Positions 8,324 to 16,381 of a stretch of 38,824 nucleotides of DNA are shown piece after piece (the first letter of the stretch is position 1; every line of letters starts with the position of its first letter). Source of the DNA: CAZUCE01 sp964619265 (GTDB taxonomy: Bacteria > Planctomycetota > UBA1135 > GCA-002686595); contig CAZUCE010000040.1 of NCBI GenBank assembly GCA_964619265.1, forward strand, positions 1 through 38,824, given 5' to 3'. A program made the translations under genes and the position numbers. The notes beneath the pieces were generated by a model, which was not told where the DNA came from, did no database searches, and saw only the letters and a list, made by a program, of their open reading frames with translations.

Positions 8324-8348
8324 TTCGTGGTCTGTCGCGGCAGAGGCG

Positions 8349-8618
8349 TTACTTGCGCAGGCCGAGACTCTGGATCAGGGTCTGGTAGCGCTCGGGGGTG
8401 CGGTTGCGTAGGTACCGCAGGAGGCGCGATCGCTGGCCGACCATCATCAGAAGTCCGCGGCGACTCGCGTAGTCCTTCTTGTGCACCTTCAGGTGCTCGG
8501 TGAGGTTCAGAATGTGCTCGGTGAGCAGTGCGACCTGAACTTCGGGCGACCCGGTGTCGCCATCTTTGGTGGCGTACTGGGCGACGATTTCCTTCTTACG
8601 ATCGGGAGCGATGGGCAT
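8349..8618 (-). CDS. rpsO: 30S ribosomal protein S15
   Basis: 89 residues, the standard length. The sequence shows the S15 pattern: GDTGSPEVQVALLTEHI near residues 20-36, HKKDYASRRGLLMMVGQR near 46-63, and the RLLRYLRN block, ending QSLGLRK. S15 binds 16S rRNA early in 30S assembly and in several bacteria represses its own translation by binding its leader. The start ATG at 8618 fits the normal N-terminus, and no clear Shine-Dalgarno sequence precedes it. It is followed by pnp after a 265-base gap rich in hairpins, and preceded on the same strand by a lipoprotein gene 133 bases away, so its promoter probably lies in 8619-8751. Confidence 0.98.
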   Translation of the reverse strand: MPIAPDRKKEIVAQYATKDGDTGSPEVQVALLTEHILNLTEHLKVHKKDYASRRGLLMMVGQRSRLLRYLRNRTPERYQTLIQSLGLRK

Positions 8619-8751
8619 GGCTGGTGCGGGCTCGTTCGAGGAGCCGTTGGGGTTGTCGCGAACCGGAGTTCCTCGCCGGACCGTCCCTGCCTTCGGGATC
8701 CGCCCAGCTCGGCGTTCGCGGCGAAGAGCCTACAGCCACAGGCCGCTCAGG

Positions 8752-9531
8752 TCACGTCCTAGGCGGCAAGCTCTCCAGGAGCTGTCCCACCAAACGGCGG
8801 GCACAATCGGCTTCCAGCTCGGCCTTGGGCGTCGAGCGGAGGTTCCGGGCGGGCACCTCCACGGTGCGCTCGACCCGGCCCGTCCACAGGGCCGCGGATC
8901 GAGGGTCATCCCCTCGCCACAGGTAGAGCTCGATGGAGGCGCGCAGGATGCCACGGGATTCCAGCAGCTCTGTATTCCACTCACCAAGCCGCACCTGAAG
9001 CAGGGCATCGGCGTCCAGCGGCGCGATGGCGTCTACCGGGTCGATCGCTCCGGCCGCCGTCGCCTCGGCCAGCACCTGATCTCCGAAGCTCAGCGAGAGC
9101 GGCGAATAGCGACGCTCGACCAACCCGTCGGCCAACTCCTGGCGCAGGGTGACCAGCGGAGGTCCGAACGCGCCGCTCTCGTCTTGGATCGGCAAGACGA
9201 AGATCTCCACGGGGGCCGGCTCGCCCGCCTTGAGCTGCAGCGGCGGGGTTCCCGGCGCGGCGTTCGGCGAATTGGCCTCGCCGGCCCAGGGCTCGGACGG
9301 GCTCGAAGGCTCGGCCGGCGCACCAGATTCCTGGACAACTTGAGTTTCGCTCTGCTGCCGCACGTGCTCCGGAGAGCCGGGCTGGGGCTCCTCGGCGCTG
9401 TCACCGGGCTGGAACGTCGAAGGGTCCTCGACCCATCCGCCGTTGGTCACGCAACCGCCCGCCAGCGCCGAAAGCAGCAACAGGGGCAGGAGCAGCGAGG
9501 AGGAGAACAAAGTGTCTGTTTGACGCAACAT
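8752..9531 (-). CDS. Outer-membrane-type lipoprotein, possibly DUF799/GNA1162-like
   Basis: 259 residues from an ATG at 9531 (an upstream TTG at 9555 would add eight residues). A hydrophobic signal ends in the lipobox LAGGC (Cys27), so it should be lipidated. A Pro/Glu/Ser-rich linker to about residue 110 follows. The C-terminal half reads EIFVLPIQDESGAFGPP, ADALLQVRLGEWNTELLES, then SIELYLWRGDDPRSAALWTG. That layout (a domain with a 'would-be' strand, then a variable decorated by dataset-like strands ending in LWxG) resembles small CsgG/DUF799-type lipoproteins that assist envelope machines; this is a weak resemblance by eye. It is on the same strand as rpsO, 133 bases upstream, and is probably a separate unit. 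Confidence 0.75.
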   Translation of the reverse strand: MLRQTDTLFSSSLLLPLLLLSALAGGCVTNGGWVEDPSTFQPGDSAEEPQPGSPEHVRQQSETQVVQESGAPAEPSSPSEPWAGEANSPNAAPGTPPLQLKAGEPAPVEIFVLPIQDESGAFGPPLVTLRQELADGLVERRYSPLSLSFGDQVLAEATAAGAIDPVDAIAPLDADALLQVRLGEWNTELLESRGILRASIELYLWRGDDPRSAALWTGRVERTVEVPARNLRSTPKAELEADCARRLVGQLLESLPPRT

Positions 9532-9831
9532 CGTCCCGGACCGGAGAGAAGGCAACGCGTGGTGACGCGGAAAGCGGGGCCGCCGAGGCTACCACCCGCC
9601 CCACACCCCGGAAAGCAAGCGGCGACGAACCCTGCCCGAAGCCTCGCCCGGGGGGCCCAGAGCGGGGCGGGCAGGGGTTCGAAGCCCGGCGTAAGGCCCG
9701 AAGCCGAGCAAAGTCCGCGTCCCCCCCAGCACACCTCCGCCAGACTTCCAGAAGCTGGATTGGCCTCGTCGCGCGCAGGTTCGATGGCAGATCCAGCGAG
9801 GATCCACCTGCCACGGACGACTAGGTGAACT
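9532..9831. other. Non-coding gap with a long imperfect hairpin
   Basis: The 300 bases between the regulator and the lipoprotein gene, both on minus, hold no convincing gene. At 9626-9681 the arms CGAACCCTGCCCG and CGGGCAGGGGTTCG pair over 13 bp with a single bulge around a GC-rich centre. This is a plausible end of the regulator transcript, though no T-run follows. The promoter of the lipoprotein gene should lie at the low-coordinate end, but I see no clear boxes. Confidence 0.45.
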
Positions 9832-10230
9832 TCAAGCGCCGGGGTCCGGCTTCCCTGGCGGCCGCTCTAGGATCAGCTGGACCAACTCGCCCACATCCCT
9901 GTGGCGCTCGATCGGATGCCGAAGCGGTTGATCGAGACTGAGCTCATAGATGTTCCGGCGACCCCTGCGGTGGCGCTGGAGCAGTCCCTCGGACTCCAAA
10001 TCCGAGACGATCCCCTGCACGGCGCGCTCGGTGATGCCGATCTGATCGGCCACATCCCTCAGACGCTGATGGGAGTCCTTCGCCAGGCAAATCAGCACGT
10101 GGGCGTGATTGCTCAGGAAGGTCCAGCGGTGTCCGGGTCGCGACTCCTCGCTCCCCGGATCGACTCCGTTCGAAGCATCTTGGGTCGAAGCATCTTGGGA
10201 ATCCGCGGGGTTTTCGGAGGTTCGAGCCAT
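9832..10230 (-). CDS. Winged-helix (MarR/ArsR-like) transcriptional regulator
   Basis: 132 residues. After a polar, low-complexity N-terminus (about 35 residues) comes a winged helix-turn-helix: HAHVLICLAKDSHQRLRDVA, the recognition region ITERAVQGIVSDLESEGLL and a basic wing QRHRRGRRNIYELS. The C-terminus is a short helix. It reads divergently from the SulP/carbonic anhydrase pair, 143 bases away, so it probably controls that pair or itself, perhaps in response to inorganic carbon; this is inference from position. A 15-base tandem duplication at 10171-10200 gives the repeated residues QDAST/QDASN in the N-terminal tail and is likely neutral. Confidence 0.85.
   Translation of the reverse strand: MARTSENPADSQDASTQDASNGVDPGSEESRPGHRWTFLSNHAHVLICLAKDSHQRLRDVADQIGITERAVQGIVSDLESEGLLQRHRRGRRNIYELSLDQPLRHPIERHRDVGELVQLILERPPGKPDPGA
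10171..10200. repeat. 15-base tandem duplication inside the regulator gene
   Basis: CGAAGCATCTTGGGT at 10171-10185 is followed by CGAAGCATCTTGGGA at 10186-10200. It keeps the reading frame and duplicates five residues in the disordered N-terminal tail of the winged-helix protein. Confidence 0.7.
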
Positions 10231-10373
10231 GGGAGGGGGTCAATCTACGCTTACATTTTCGTGCATCGGGATTCAGGAATGAAATCTCGGATTCCGATTC
10301 TCGAGTCTACGGCCCATTTGAGGGCCTTCCCTTGAGGCTCAGCCCCCCACAAGTCCGCCCATCCGGCACCGAT
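10231..10373. promoter_or_regulatory. Divergent promoter region of regulator and SulP genes
   Basis: This 143-base gap is clearly more AT-rich than its surroundings (for example CTTACATTTTCGTGCATCG near 10247), as expected of promoters. It holds short inverted repeats that could bind the winged-helix protein: ATTCAGGAAT at 10271-10280 and TCGGATTCCGA at about 10287-10297. No single promoter can be assigned by eye. Confidence 0.4.
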
Positions 10374-11930
10374 ATGAAGGCCTTCGCAACCCTCAAGCAG
10401 GACCTACCCGCCAGTGTCGTCGTCTTCTTTGTCGCGGTTCCGCTGTGTCTAGGCATCGCTCTGGCTAGCGGTGCGCCCCTGTTTTCAGGCCTCATCGCCG
10501 GCATTGTGGGCGGCCTGGTGGTGGGAGCCATCAGTGGATCGCCCCTGGGGGTCTCGGGACCGGCTGCCGGCCTGGCCGTCATTGTGCTGAGCGCGATCGA
10601 GTCGCTCGGGAGCTTCGAGACGTTCCTTATGGCTGTGGTCTTGGCGGGCGGACTGCAAATCGCCCTGGGCTTCGCCCGAGCCGGCGTCCTTGCCTACTTC
10701 TTCCCGACCTCGGTCATCAAGGGGATGCTCGCAGGCATCGGGGTGATCATCATCCTCAAGCAGATCCCCCACGCGCTCGGGCACGACTCCGATCCGGTTG
10801 GAGATCTCGCGTTCGTCCAACAGGACGGCGACACGACGCTCAGCTCGCTGCAGTCCATGCTGGGCGACTTCAGCCTGTCGGCGATCCTGGTCTCGATGAC
10901 GTGTCTCACCATCTTGATCGCCTATGAACTCGGGCTCGCCAAGCGGATTGCCGGAATCGGCAAGCTCCCCGCTCCGCTGGTCGCCGTTGGCTTTGGCATT
11001 GCCTACGAGCTGGTCACCCGCAAGTTCTGGCCGGAGCTTTCCCTGGATACGGATCACTTGGTCAGCGTCCCAATCGCGGGGAGCACCTCGGAGATGCTCC
11101 AGCTTCTGACCCATCCCAACTGGTCCGCGATCGGGTCCTCCGCCGTTTGGATCACCGCGATCACGATCGCGATCGTGGCCAGTCTCGAGACTCTGCTGTG
11201 CGTCGAAGCCACCGACAAACTCGACCCCCAAAAGCGAGTCACCCCCACCAATCGAGAACTCGTCGCCCAGGGCGTCGGCAACATGGTTTCGGGCTCGATC
11301 GGTGGCATCCCGGTCACGCAGGTCATCGTTCGAAGTTCAGCCAACATTCAATCCGGTGGACAGTCCAAGGTCTCCGCGATCCTGCACGGTGCCCTGATGG
11401 CGCTGTTCGTCCTGGTCTTGCCGCAGGTCCTGAACCTGATCCCGCTGGCCGCTCTGGCGAGCATCCTGTTCGTGGTCGGCTACAAGCTCGCCAAGCCAGC
11501 CCTGTTCCACCAGATGTGGAAGCTCGGCATGTCGCAGTTCCTGCCATTCACCGCCACGGTGGTCGCCATCGTGTGGACCGACCTGCTGACCGGCATTGGC
11601 ATCGGCATGGTGGTTGCGATCTTCTCGATTCTGCGCAGCCACTACATGAACTCGCACTTCCTGCACCTGCAGGAGCACGAAAAAGTCGACGGCCGCCGCG
11701 AGTTCACCATCGAACTCGCCGAACAGGTCACCTTCCTGAACCGCGCCGCCATCCTGAAAGAGCTCGACGCTCTCCCCTCCGGATCGCACGTCACGATCGA
11801 TGCCTCTAAGTCGGTCGTGATCGATCAGGACGTTCACGAGATCATTTCCGATTTCGAGGAAGCCGCTCCGCGTCGAGACATTCTGGTGGAACGCATCGCC
11901 CAGCCAGCCCGCAACCTGCCCCGCAAGTAG
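10374..11930 (+). CDS. SulP-family inorganic anion transporter (likely bicarbonate)
   Basis: 518 residues from ATG 10374; a frame extension to 10332 adds an unlikely leader. The sequence opens DLPASVVVFFVAVPLCLGIALASG and continues with SGPAAGLAVIVL and the anion-site-like GMLAGIGVIIILKQIPH, the pattern of SulP/SLC26 transporters with about 12-14 membrane segments. A degenerate STAS-like cytoplasmic domain (about 435-518: EFTIELAEQVTFLNRAAI, then VTIDASKSVVIDQDVHEII) ends the protein. It is followed after 58 bases by a beta-carbonic anhydrase; SulP/carbonic anhydrase pairs are common and are taken as bicarbonate transporters, though sulfate or another anion cannot be excluded by sequence. Divergent from a winged-helix regulator. 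Confidence 0.93.
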   Translation: MKAFATLKQDLPASVVVFFVAVPLCLGIALASGAPLFSGLIAGIVGGLVVGAISGSPLGVSGPAAGLAVIVLSAIESLGSFETFLMAVVLAGGLQIALGFARAGVLAYFFPTSVIKGMLAGIGVIIILKQIPHALGHDSDPVGDLAFVQQDGDTTLSSLQSMLGDFSLSAILVSMTCLTILIAYELGLAKRIAGIGKLPAPLVAVGFGIAYELVTRKFWPELSLDTDHLVSVPIAGSTSEMLQLLTHPNWSAIGSSAVWITAITIAIVASLETLLCVEATDKLDPQKRVTPTNRELVAQGVGNMVSGSIGGIPVTQVIVRSSANIQSGGQSKVSAILHGALMALFVLVLPQVLNLIPLAALASILFVVGYKLAKPALFHQMWKLGMSQFLPFTATVVAIVWTDLLTGIGIGMVVAIFSILRSHYMNSHFLHLQEHEKVDGRREFTIELAEQVTFLNRAAILKELDALPSGSHVTIDASKSVVIDQDVHEIISDFEEAAPRRDILVERIAQPARNLPRK

Positions 11931-11988
11931 CCGGCCGCAATCCCCCACAATTCGAAGACGCCGCATCGACCTAGCCACCCAATATCCC

Positions 11989-12633
11989 ATGACCACCACC
12001 CAAAACTCCCAGAGCCAGTCCGCCATGACGCCGGCACGCGCCCTCGAGCAGCTCGCCGACGGCAACCGCCGTTTCCAGGCCGGATCGCGCGAGGACCGCA
12101 ACCTTCTCGAGCAGAAGGACGCAACGGCCGGGGGGCAGTGGCCCTACGCCGTGGTTTTGAGCTGCATCGACTCGCGGGTCTCGTCGGAGTTGATCTTCGA
12201 CACCGGCCTGGGCGACATCTTCAGCGCGCGCATCGCGGGCAACTTCGTCAACGACGATTTGCTGGGTAGCCTTGAATTTGGCTGCAAGGTCGCCGGCTCG
12301 AAGCTCATCGTGGTCCTCGGCCACAGCCATTGCGGCGCTGTGAAGGGCGCCTGCGACGGGGTCGAACTTGGACACTTGACCGCCATGCTCCAGAAGATTC
12401 AGCCCGCGGTGAAGGCCGTTGCGGAACCGAGCCAGGAATCGGAACGCAACTCTGGGAATCCGGAGTTCGTGGCTCGTGTGGCCCGCAAGAACGTCGACCT
12501 GGCCGTGGATGCGATCCGCGAGCGTAGCCAGGTGCTCCGCGACCTCGAAGCAGACGGCCAGATTCAGATTGTGGGCGGCATGTACGACATCGAGTCCGGC
12601 GCCGTTGAGTTCTACGACGACTCGAAGAACTGA
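11989..12633 (+). CDS. Beta-class carbonic anhydrase
   Basis: 214 residues, typical for the class. The zinc ligands and active-site dyad are visible: Cys59, Asp61 and Arg63 in SCIDSRVSSE, and His112 and Cys115 in GHSHCGAVKGA. The segment SARIAGNFVNDDLLGSLEFG is the usual core helix region. The enzyme interconverts CO2 and bicarbonate in the cytoplasm. Position right behind a SulP transporter suggests that they act together, supplying or balancing bicarbonate for carboxylations or pH control. A 14-base direct repeat (12616-12629 and 12632-12645) straddles the stop codon; it is a small duplication at the 3' end and does not change the fold. Confidence 0.96.
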   Translation: MTTTQNSQSQSAMTPARALEQLADGNRRFQAGSREDRNLLEQKDATAGGQWPYAVVLSCIDSRVSSELIFDTGLGDIFSARIAGNFVNDDLLGSLEFGCKVAGSKLIVVLGHSHCGAVKGACDGVELGHLTAMLQKIQPAVKAVAEPSQESERNSGNPEFVARVARKNVDLAVDAIRERSQVLRDLEADGQIQIVGGMYDIESGAVEFYDDSKN

Positions 12634-12681
12634 CGACTCGAAGAATTGGGGCGAACCTGAGAACCGAGCCCAAGTGCGCTC

Positions 12682-12706
12682 GGCGAGGAGGCCCGGCCTT
12701 CTCGCC
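12682..12706. terminator. Hairpin between convergent carbonic anhydrase and lipoprotein genes
   Basis: GGCGAGGAGG (12682-12691) and CCTTCTCGCC (12697-12706) form a 10-bp stem with one G-U pair and a five-base loop. It sits 49 bases after the carbonic anhydrase stop and 63 bases after the lipoprotein stop, where both transcripts must end. There is no T-run, so it would be a weak or Rho-assisted terminator. Confidence 0.5.
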
Positions 12707-12768
12707 TAGCGCGGCGCCCGGTGCTGCGAACGACCCCTGGCGGAATGACCGCCGCCGGCTCGTATCTC

Positions 12769-15700
12769 CTAGGGGATCAGGAGGTTTCGCTCGGCCGTAC
12801 GCGCGAAGAAGTTGCGCTCACGCAGCTCGTCGGAAGCCAGGAACGAATCCGGCCGGAATCCGGACCACGCCGCACTTCGCGCCCGAAGCGTAGCCGCTCC
12901 ACTCGCCGGACCATTCCCGCCGGAACCGGCCAGGTCGGGTAGAAGTAGATCGACCGAACCCGTCGCGTCGTCCAAATCCGTGCGGACGACCTCGAACAGA
13001 TCCCCGTTCGCATCCACCAGGCGCACCGCGTAAAAGCCCGACCCCAGTTCGAATCCCGGATCGAGGAGTTGGAGGGAACCGTCGACCAAGCTGTTGGCGA
13101 TCGTCGTCGCAAAGGAGGCGGCGCCTGTGCTGGCACCTTCGCTGGGACTTTGAACCACCGGCACCGAGGCGGGGGTCATCGCTCCGCCCAACGAAGCTAG
13201 TTCGGTCTCGGGGAATCGCACGCCGGAGATGTTCCCCGCGCTGTCCTCGATTTCCGCAGCGATGTGAAACAAGTCGGCCGGCGAACCAGTGCCTGCCAAG
13301 AGCGAAACCACCTCGCCCGGAAAGGCGCTGCGCAGGGCCCAGTCTGTGTCAGAGAGCTCGAATCCAACGCCAGCGCCGAGCACGGCGGCGCCGAAAAGGC
13401 CGGGCACCGGAGCGTCGATCGAAACGCGCGGCTCGCTGGTGTACGGCGCCGTGATGATCAGATTGTCCAGGTCGATGCCGGTCGTGAGGGTCGCCGAAAA
13501 GTCGGGCTGCGGACCGGCCAGCGGCAGGTTCTCAGGTGCGACGCCAGGCTCCGCAAACAGATTGTCGATCGTCAGCACCGGCGGGGTGAACTCAGCCGCA
13601 TCCACGGGCCCCGCGCCGAGCAGCACGTCGCCGCCGCGTAGGAACAGCACCGGCGCAAACGTCCCCAAAGTGATGCCGAAGTTGCTGGCCAAGGCGGCCA
13701 AGCTGCCGGGACGTCCGGCGGTCGCCTCGTAGGGCCCAAGGGCGCAGGTCAACTCTTGCCCGAGGCCGGGCGTACAAGCGCCGGCTGACACGAGGCTCGG
13801 CGACCCCGCCGTGCGCCGCGAATCGCCGAAGACCACGTCGCTGTCTTGCACGGTGAGTTGGGCCAAAGGGCTCACCACCGCCAAGCCTGCACTGGTGACG
13901 GATTGCACCCCACTGGTTGGCTCAAGACCGATCGAGATCCGCGCCGCGCGAAGGTCATGGAAGACGAAGGTCGAAAAACCGTCGGCTTGAACCGCCAGGA
14001 TGGTGCCGATCTGGCCCGCGCTGTGACTGGTCACCGAGGCCAATCCACTCGCATCGGTCGCCGCGTTTGTGATCGGAAGCGCCGGCGATCCCGAGCCCTG
14101 GTCTTGGAAGGAAAACACCTGGGCGCCCTGGATCGGAAGCAGCGTGACTTCGTCGAAGACCTCGACTTCGATCGGGCTCCCCGATCCACCAGCGACCAAA
14201 CCCTCCGGGCCGATGCCGCCAAGTTGGCGAAAAGTGCCCGAAAAGGACTCCACCGAGGGATTGAGCGCGCGATCAAACAAGACGATCTCGAACGCCAAAT
14301 CTTGATCGGCGGTGCTGAGTTGCCCGAGCGGAATCGCTGCGGCCAAGAAATCGCCGTTGTCCGAGCTTCCGAGAACGGCCGGCGGCTCGTCGCCGCTACC
14401 CGCGTTGTCCCCCAGAGCACTCGTGACAAGCACCGCGCGCAGGGGCTCCGTGGCGCGACCGAACAAAGCCAAATCCCGAGCGTCCGAGCGGAAAAGCACA
14501 GGCCCGTCGTCGGTAGATACGCCGGCCAACTCAAACAAGCCCGGTGCGGTGGTGTCCAGCAGCGGTGTTTGGGTTCCGGCCAGGTCACCGTCGAGATCGA
14601 GCAGCTCCACGGCGCTCACGTCGGTTCCGCGGCGCAAAGCGAATCCGAAGAACAGGTTTCCGTCGGCGAACAGCGCCTCGTCGAGATCGTCCACCAAATT
14701 CAAATCGGCAAGCCCCACCCCGGCCGTATCAAACGGCCCATCGCCGATCAGCTCGACCTCACGGGCGACGGCCACGAATTCAGGGTCGTCGTCTTCGAGC
14801 TCAGTGCCGAACAGCAGGATCTCCAGAACGTCGCCGGCTTGGGCTTCCTCCAAGCTCACTTCGAGGGCGAGCTCGGACCCACCACCCAGTTCCAGGTTGG
14901 ACGAGCCGATCGCGTCGGACGGCTGCGAAGTCAGCGTGGCGCCGGTCGGCGGCCGCACGTCGCCGGTGCTAAAGTCAAACGTCAGGGGAGGCAATTCGCT
15001 GCCATCGAGACCGATGATCTCGGAACCTGCGGGCGAGAGAATCAGCTCGATGCCGGTGTTCGCCGGAAGCGCCGAAAGGTCGTCGCTCGCATCCCGCGAC
15101 TCCCACGACCAAATCCGAGTATCGCTACCGCCGACTCCGAAGGCGCCTGCGGAGAGCGGAACGGGCTCCGCGTCGTCGACCGGAGGGTTGCCGCCGGCCA
15201 GCACGGTCCACGCCGAGGGATCTGCCAGCGAAAGCGCGTCCATCGCTCGGTCGAACAACACGGTGATTTGAGGCGTGCGCGAACGGTCGATCGAATCGCT
15301 GGGCGGCCAAACCGCGATGACCTCGGGCGTTACCGGCGCGGCGAATCCGACCGTGAAGTCAGCCAGCACGGCGCCGTCTTCCAGGTCGAGCTCCTGCCCC
15401 GTCAAGTCGAACAGCTGACTGTTGCCGCCGGTGTAGGTGACGCTGACCGCCTCGCCGATAGGGAGATCGCCGATCGGCAACAGGGCGACCCCGCGCCCGG
15501 CTGCAATCCTCTGGGGCTGAACTGGGACCGGCGGCGCGCCAAATTGGCTGACCAGCTGAACCTGAAAGGCCATCCCGAGGTTCTCGTCGCTGATCGACTC
15601 GGAGAAGAAGATCGCGATCGGCGCGGTCGGAGCCACGTTGGGTCCAATCGGTCCCGCTTGCACAACCTGAGGTCGGCCGTCGCGGATCAGGCCGCCGTCG

Positions 15701-15915
15701 ATCGGGAGTTCGGCCGACAGGCCCAGGGAAGGCGTCACCCCGTCCTGGTTGCAGCCACCGGGCGAGAACACGCACGATGGATCGCCGCAGGCTCCGAGCA
15801 GGAGCGAAGCGGGCAGCAGCAGGGCCGGCAGGAGCGCGCTCGAGCGAGCGCCCCTGGTACCGAGCTGAGCGGAAGTGTCCTTCGACGGCGGGATGGATCG
15901 CTGCGCGTTCGCCAT
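12769..15915 (-). CDS. Large surface lipoprotein with Ig-like (SbsA/Big_5-type) domains
   Basis: 1048 residues from ATG 15915; the frame stays open to 16152 but that part is Pro/Ala-rich nonsense-like sequence before a clean signal peptide. The signal ends in LLGAC (Cys43), a lipobox. The mature start is Cys-rich (GDPSCVFSPGGCNQDG). Two Ig-like segments of the SbsA type follow, each with an 'IAIFFSESIS' or 'ITVLFDRAMD' strand (about residues 85-200 and 205-330). Later there is a carboxypeptidase-regulatory-like beta domain (VFDEVTLLPIQGAQVFSF, about 630-720), then long beta-rich stretches without a recognised fold. It is acidic and Ser/Gly/Asp-rich, typical of exported structural proteins. 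Role unknown; adhesion or envelope structure is plausible. A 757-codon plus-strand frame in the same place is a shadow. Confidence 0.85.
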   Translation of the reverse strand: MANAQRSIPPSKDTSAQLGTRGARSSALLPALLLPASLLLGACGDPSCVFSPGGCNQDGVTPSLGLSAELPIDGGLIRDGRPQVVQAGPIGPNVAPTAPIAIFFSESISDENLGMAFQVQLVSQFGAPPVPVQPQRIAAGRGVALLPIGDLPIGEAVSVTYTGGNSQLFDLTGQELDLEDGAVLADFTVGFAAPVTPEVIAVWPPSDSIDRSRTPQITVLFDRAMDALSLADPSAWTVLAGGNPPVDDAEPVPLSAGAFGVGGSDTRIWSWESRDASDDLSALPANTGIELILSPAGSEIIGLDGSELPPLTFDFSTGDVRPPTGATLTSQPSDAIGSSNLELGGGSELALEVSLEEAQAGDVLEILLFGTELEDDDPEFVAVAREVELIGDGPFDTAGVGLADLNLVDDLDEALFADGNLFFGFALRRGTDVSAVELLDLDGDLAGTQTPLLDTTAPGLFELAGVSTDDGPVLFRSDARDLALFGRATEPLRAVLVTSALGDNAGSGDEPPAVLGSSDNGDFLAAAIPLGQLSTADQDLAFEIVLFDRALNPSVESFSGTFRQLGGIGPEGLVAGGSGSPIEVEVFDEVTLLPIQGAQVFSFQDQGSGSPALPITNAATDASGLASVTSHSAGQIGTILAVQADGFSTFVFHDLRAARISIGLEPTSGVQSVTSAGLAVVSPLAQLTVQDSDVVFGDSRRTAGSPSLVSAGACTPGLGQELTCALGPYEATAGRPGSLAALASNFGITLGTFAPVLFLRGGDVLLGAGPVDAAEFTPPVLTIDNLFAEPGVAPENLPLAGPQPDFSATLTTGIDLDNLIITAPYTSEPRVSIDAPVPGLFGAAVLGAGVGFELSDTDWALRSAFPGEVVSLLAGTGSPADLFHIAAEIEDSAGNISGVRFPETELASLGGAMTPASVPVVQSPSEGASTGAASFATTIANSLVDGSLQLLDPGFELGSGFYAVRLVDANGDLFEVVRTDLDDATGSVDLLLPDLAGSGGNGPASGAATLRARSAAWSGFRPDSFLASDELRERNFFARTAERNLLIP

Positions 15916-16381
15916 GGGGAAAATCGACGTTTCCGCGGTGGAATGGAAGACCGCAGAGGAGTTCTGACGAGGCCGGGCCGGGCGGGCGCCAACCGCAGGG
16001 GGTGGCGTCAACGGAGGCTCGGGAGCCGGGCTTGGGACGACGACGCTCGAGGCTGGTTCTTCCGGGAACCTAGCTCTTCCGCGCCCGCTGGACTCTCCCG
16101 GGAGGAGGCCCGAGCTTAGCAGTGCGCCTCCGGCATCCGTACCCCCCCGCATCCAACTGAAAAGGGCTTCCTGGAGGCCACGGGAGGGGCTACAGACTGC
16201 TGTTCCCGATGGAAACCAGCCCCGGGCCGCCGGTTAGGATGCCCCGCTGCGGGAAACCAGGCACCGGTCTTGGTTGGCCCCCTCCCCCGGTCGCTCGCGT
16301 TCAGCCCAACAAGCTTCCCTCGCAAGGACGCCCAGCCCCTCGGGCCGCAACCGGCCCCCCGTTCCGCCTCTCTCCCCACCC
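15916..16381. other. Divergent intergenic region, no gene seen
   Basis: 466 bases between the divergent starts of the large lipoprotein and the first TPR gene. Both upstream frames stay open because the DNA is GC-rich, but their translations are Pro/Arg/Ser-rich and show no domain. Promoters for both genes are expected here; I could not pick convincing boxes. Short GC hairpins occur but nothing with a T-run. Confidence 0.5.

Noticed and set aside
9665..9700. GGTTCGA motif resembling a tRNA T-loop
   Set aside because: The flanking bases do not form a T-stem, and no acceptor or anticodon arm can be drawn.
13846..16119. 757-codon open frame on the plus strand
   Set aside because: It is antisense to the lipoprotein gene; its translation is Arg/Gly/His-rich with no domain, while the minus frame has a lipobox and Ig-like motifs.
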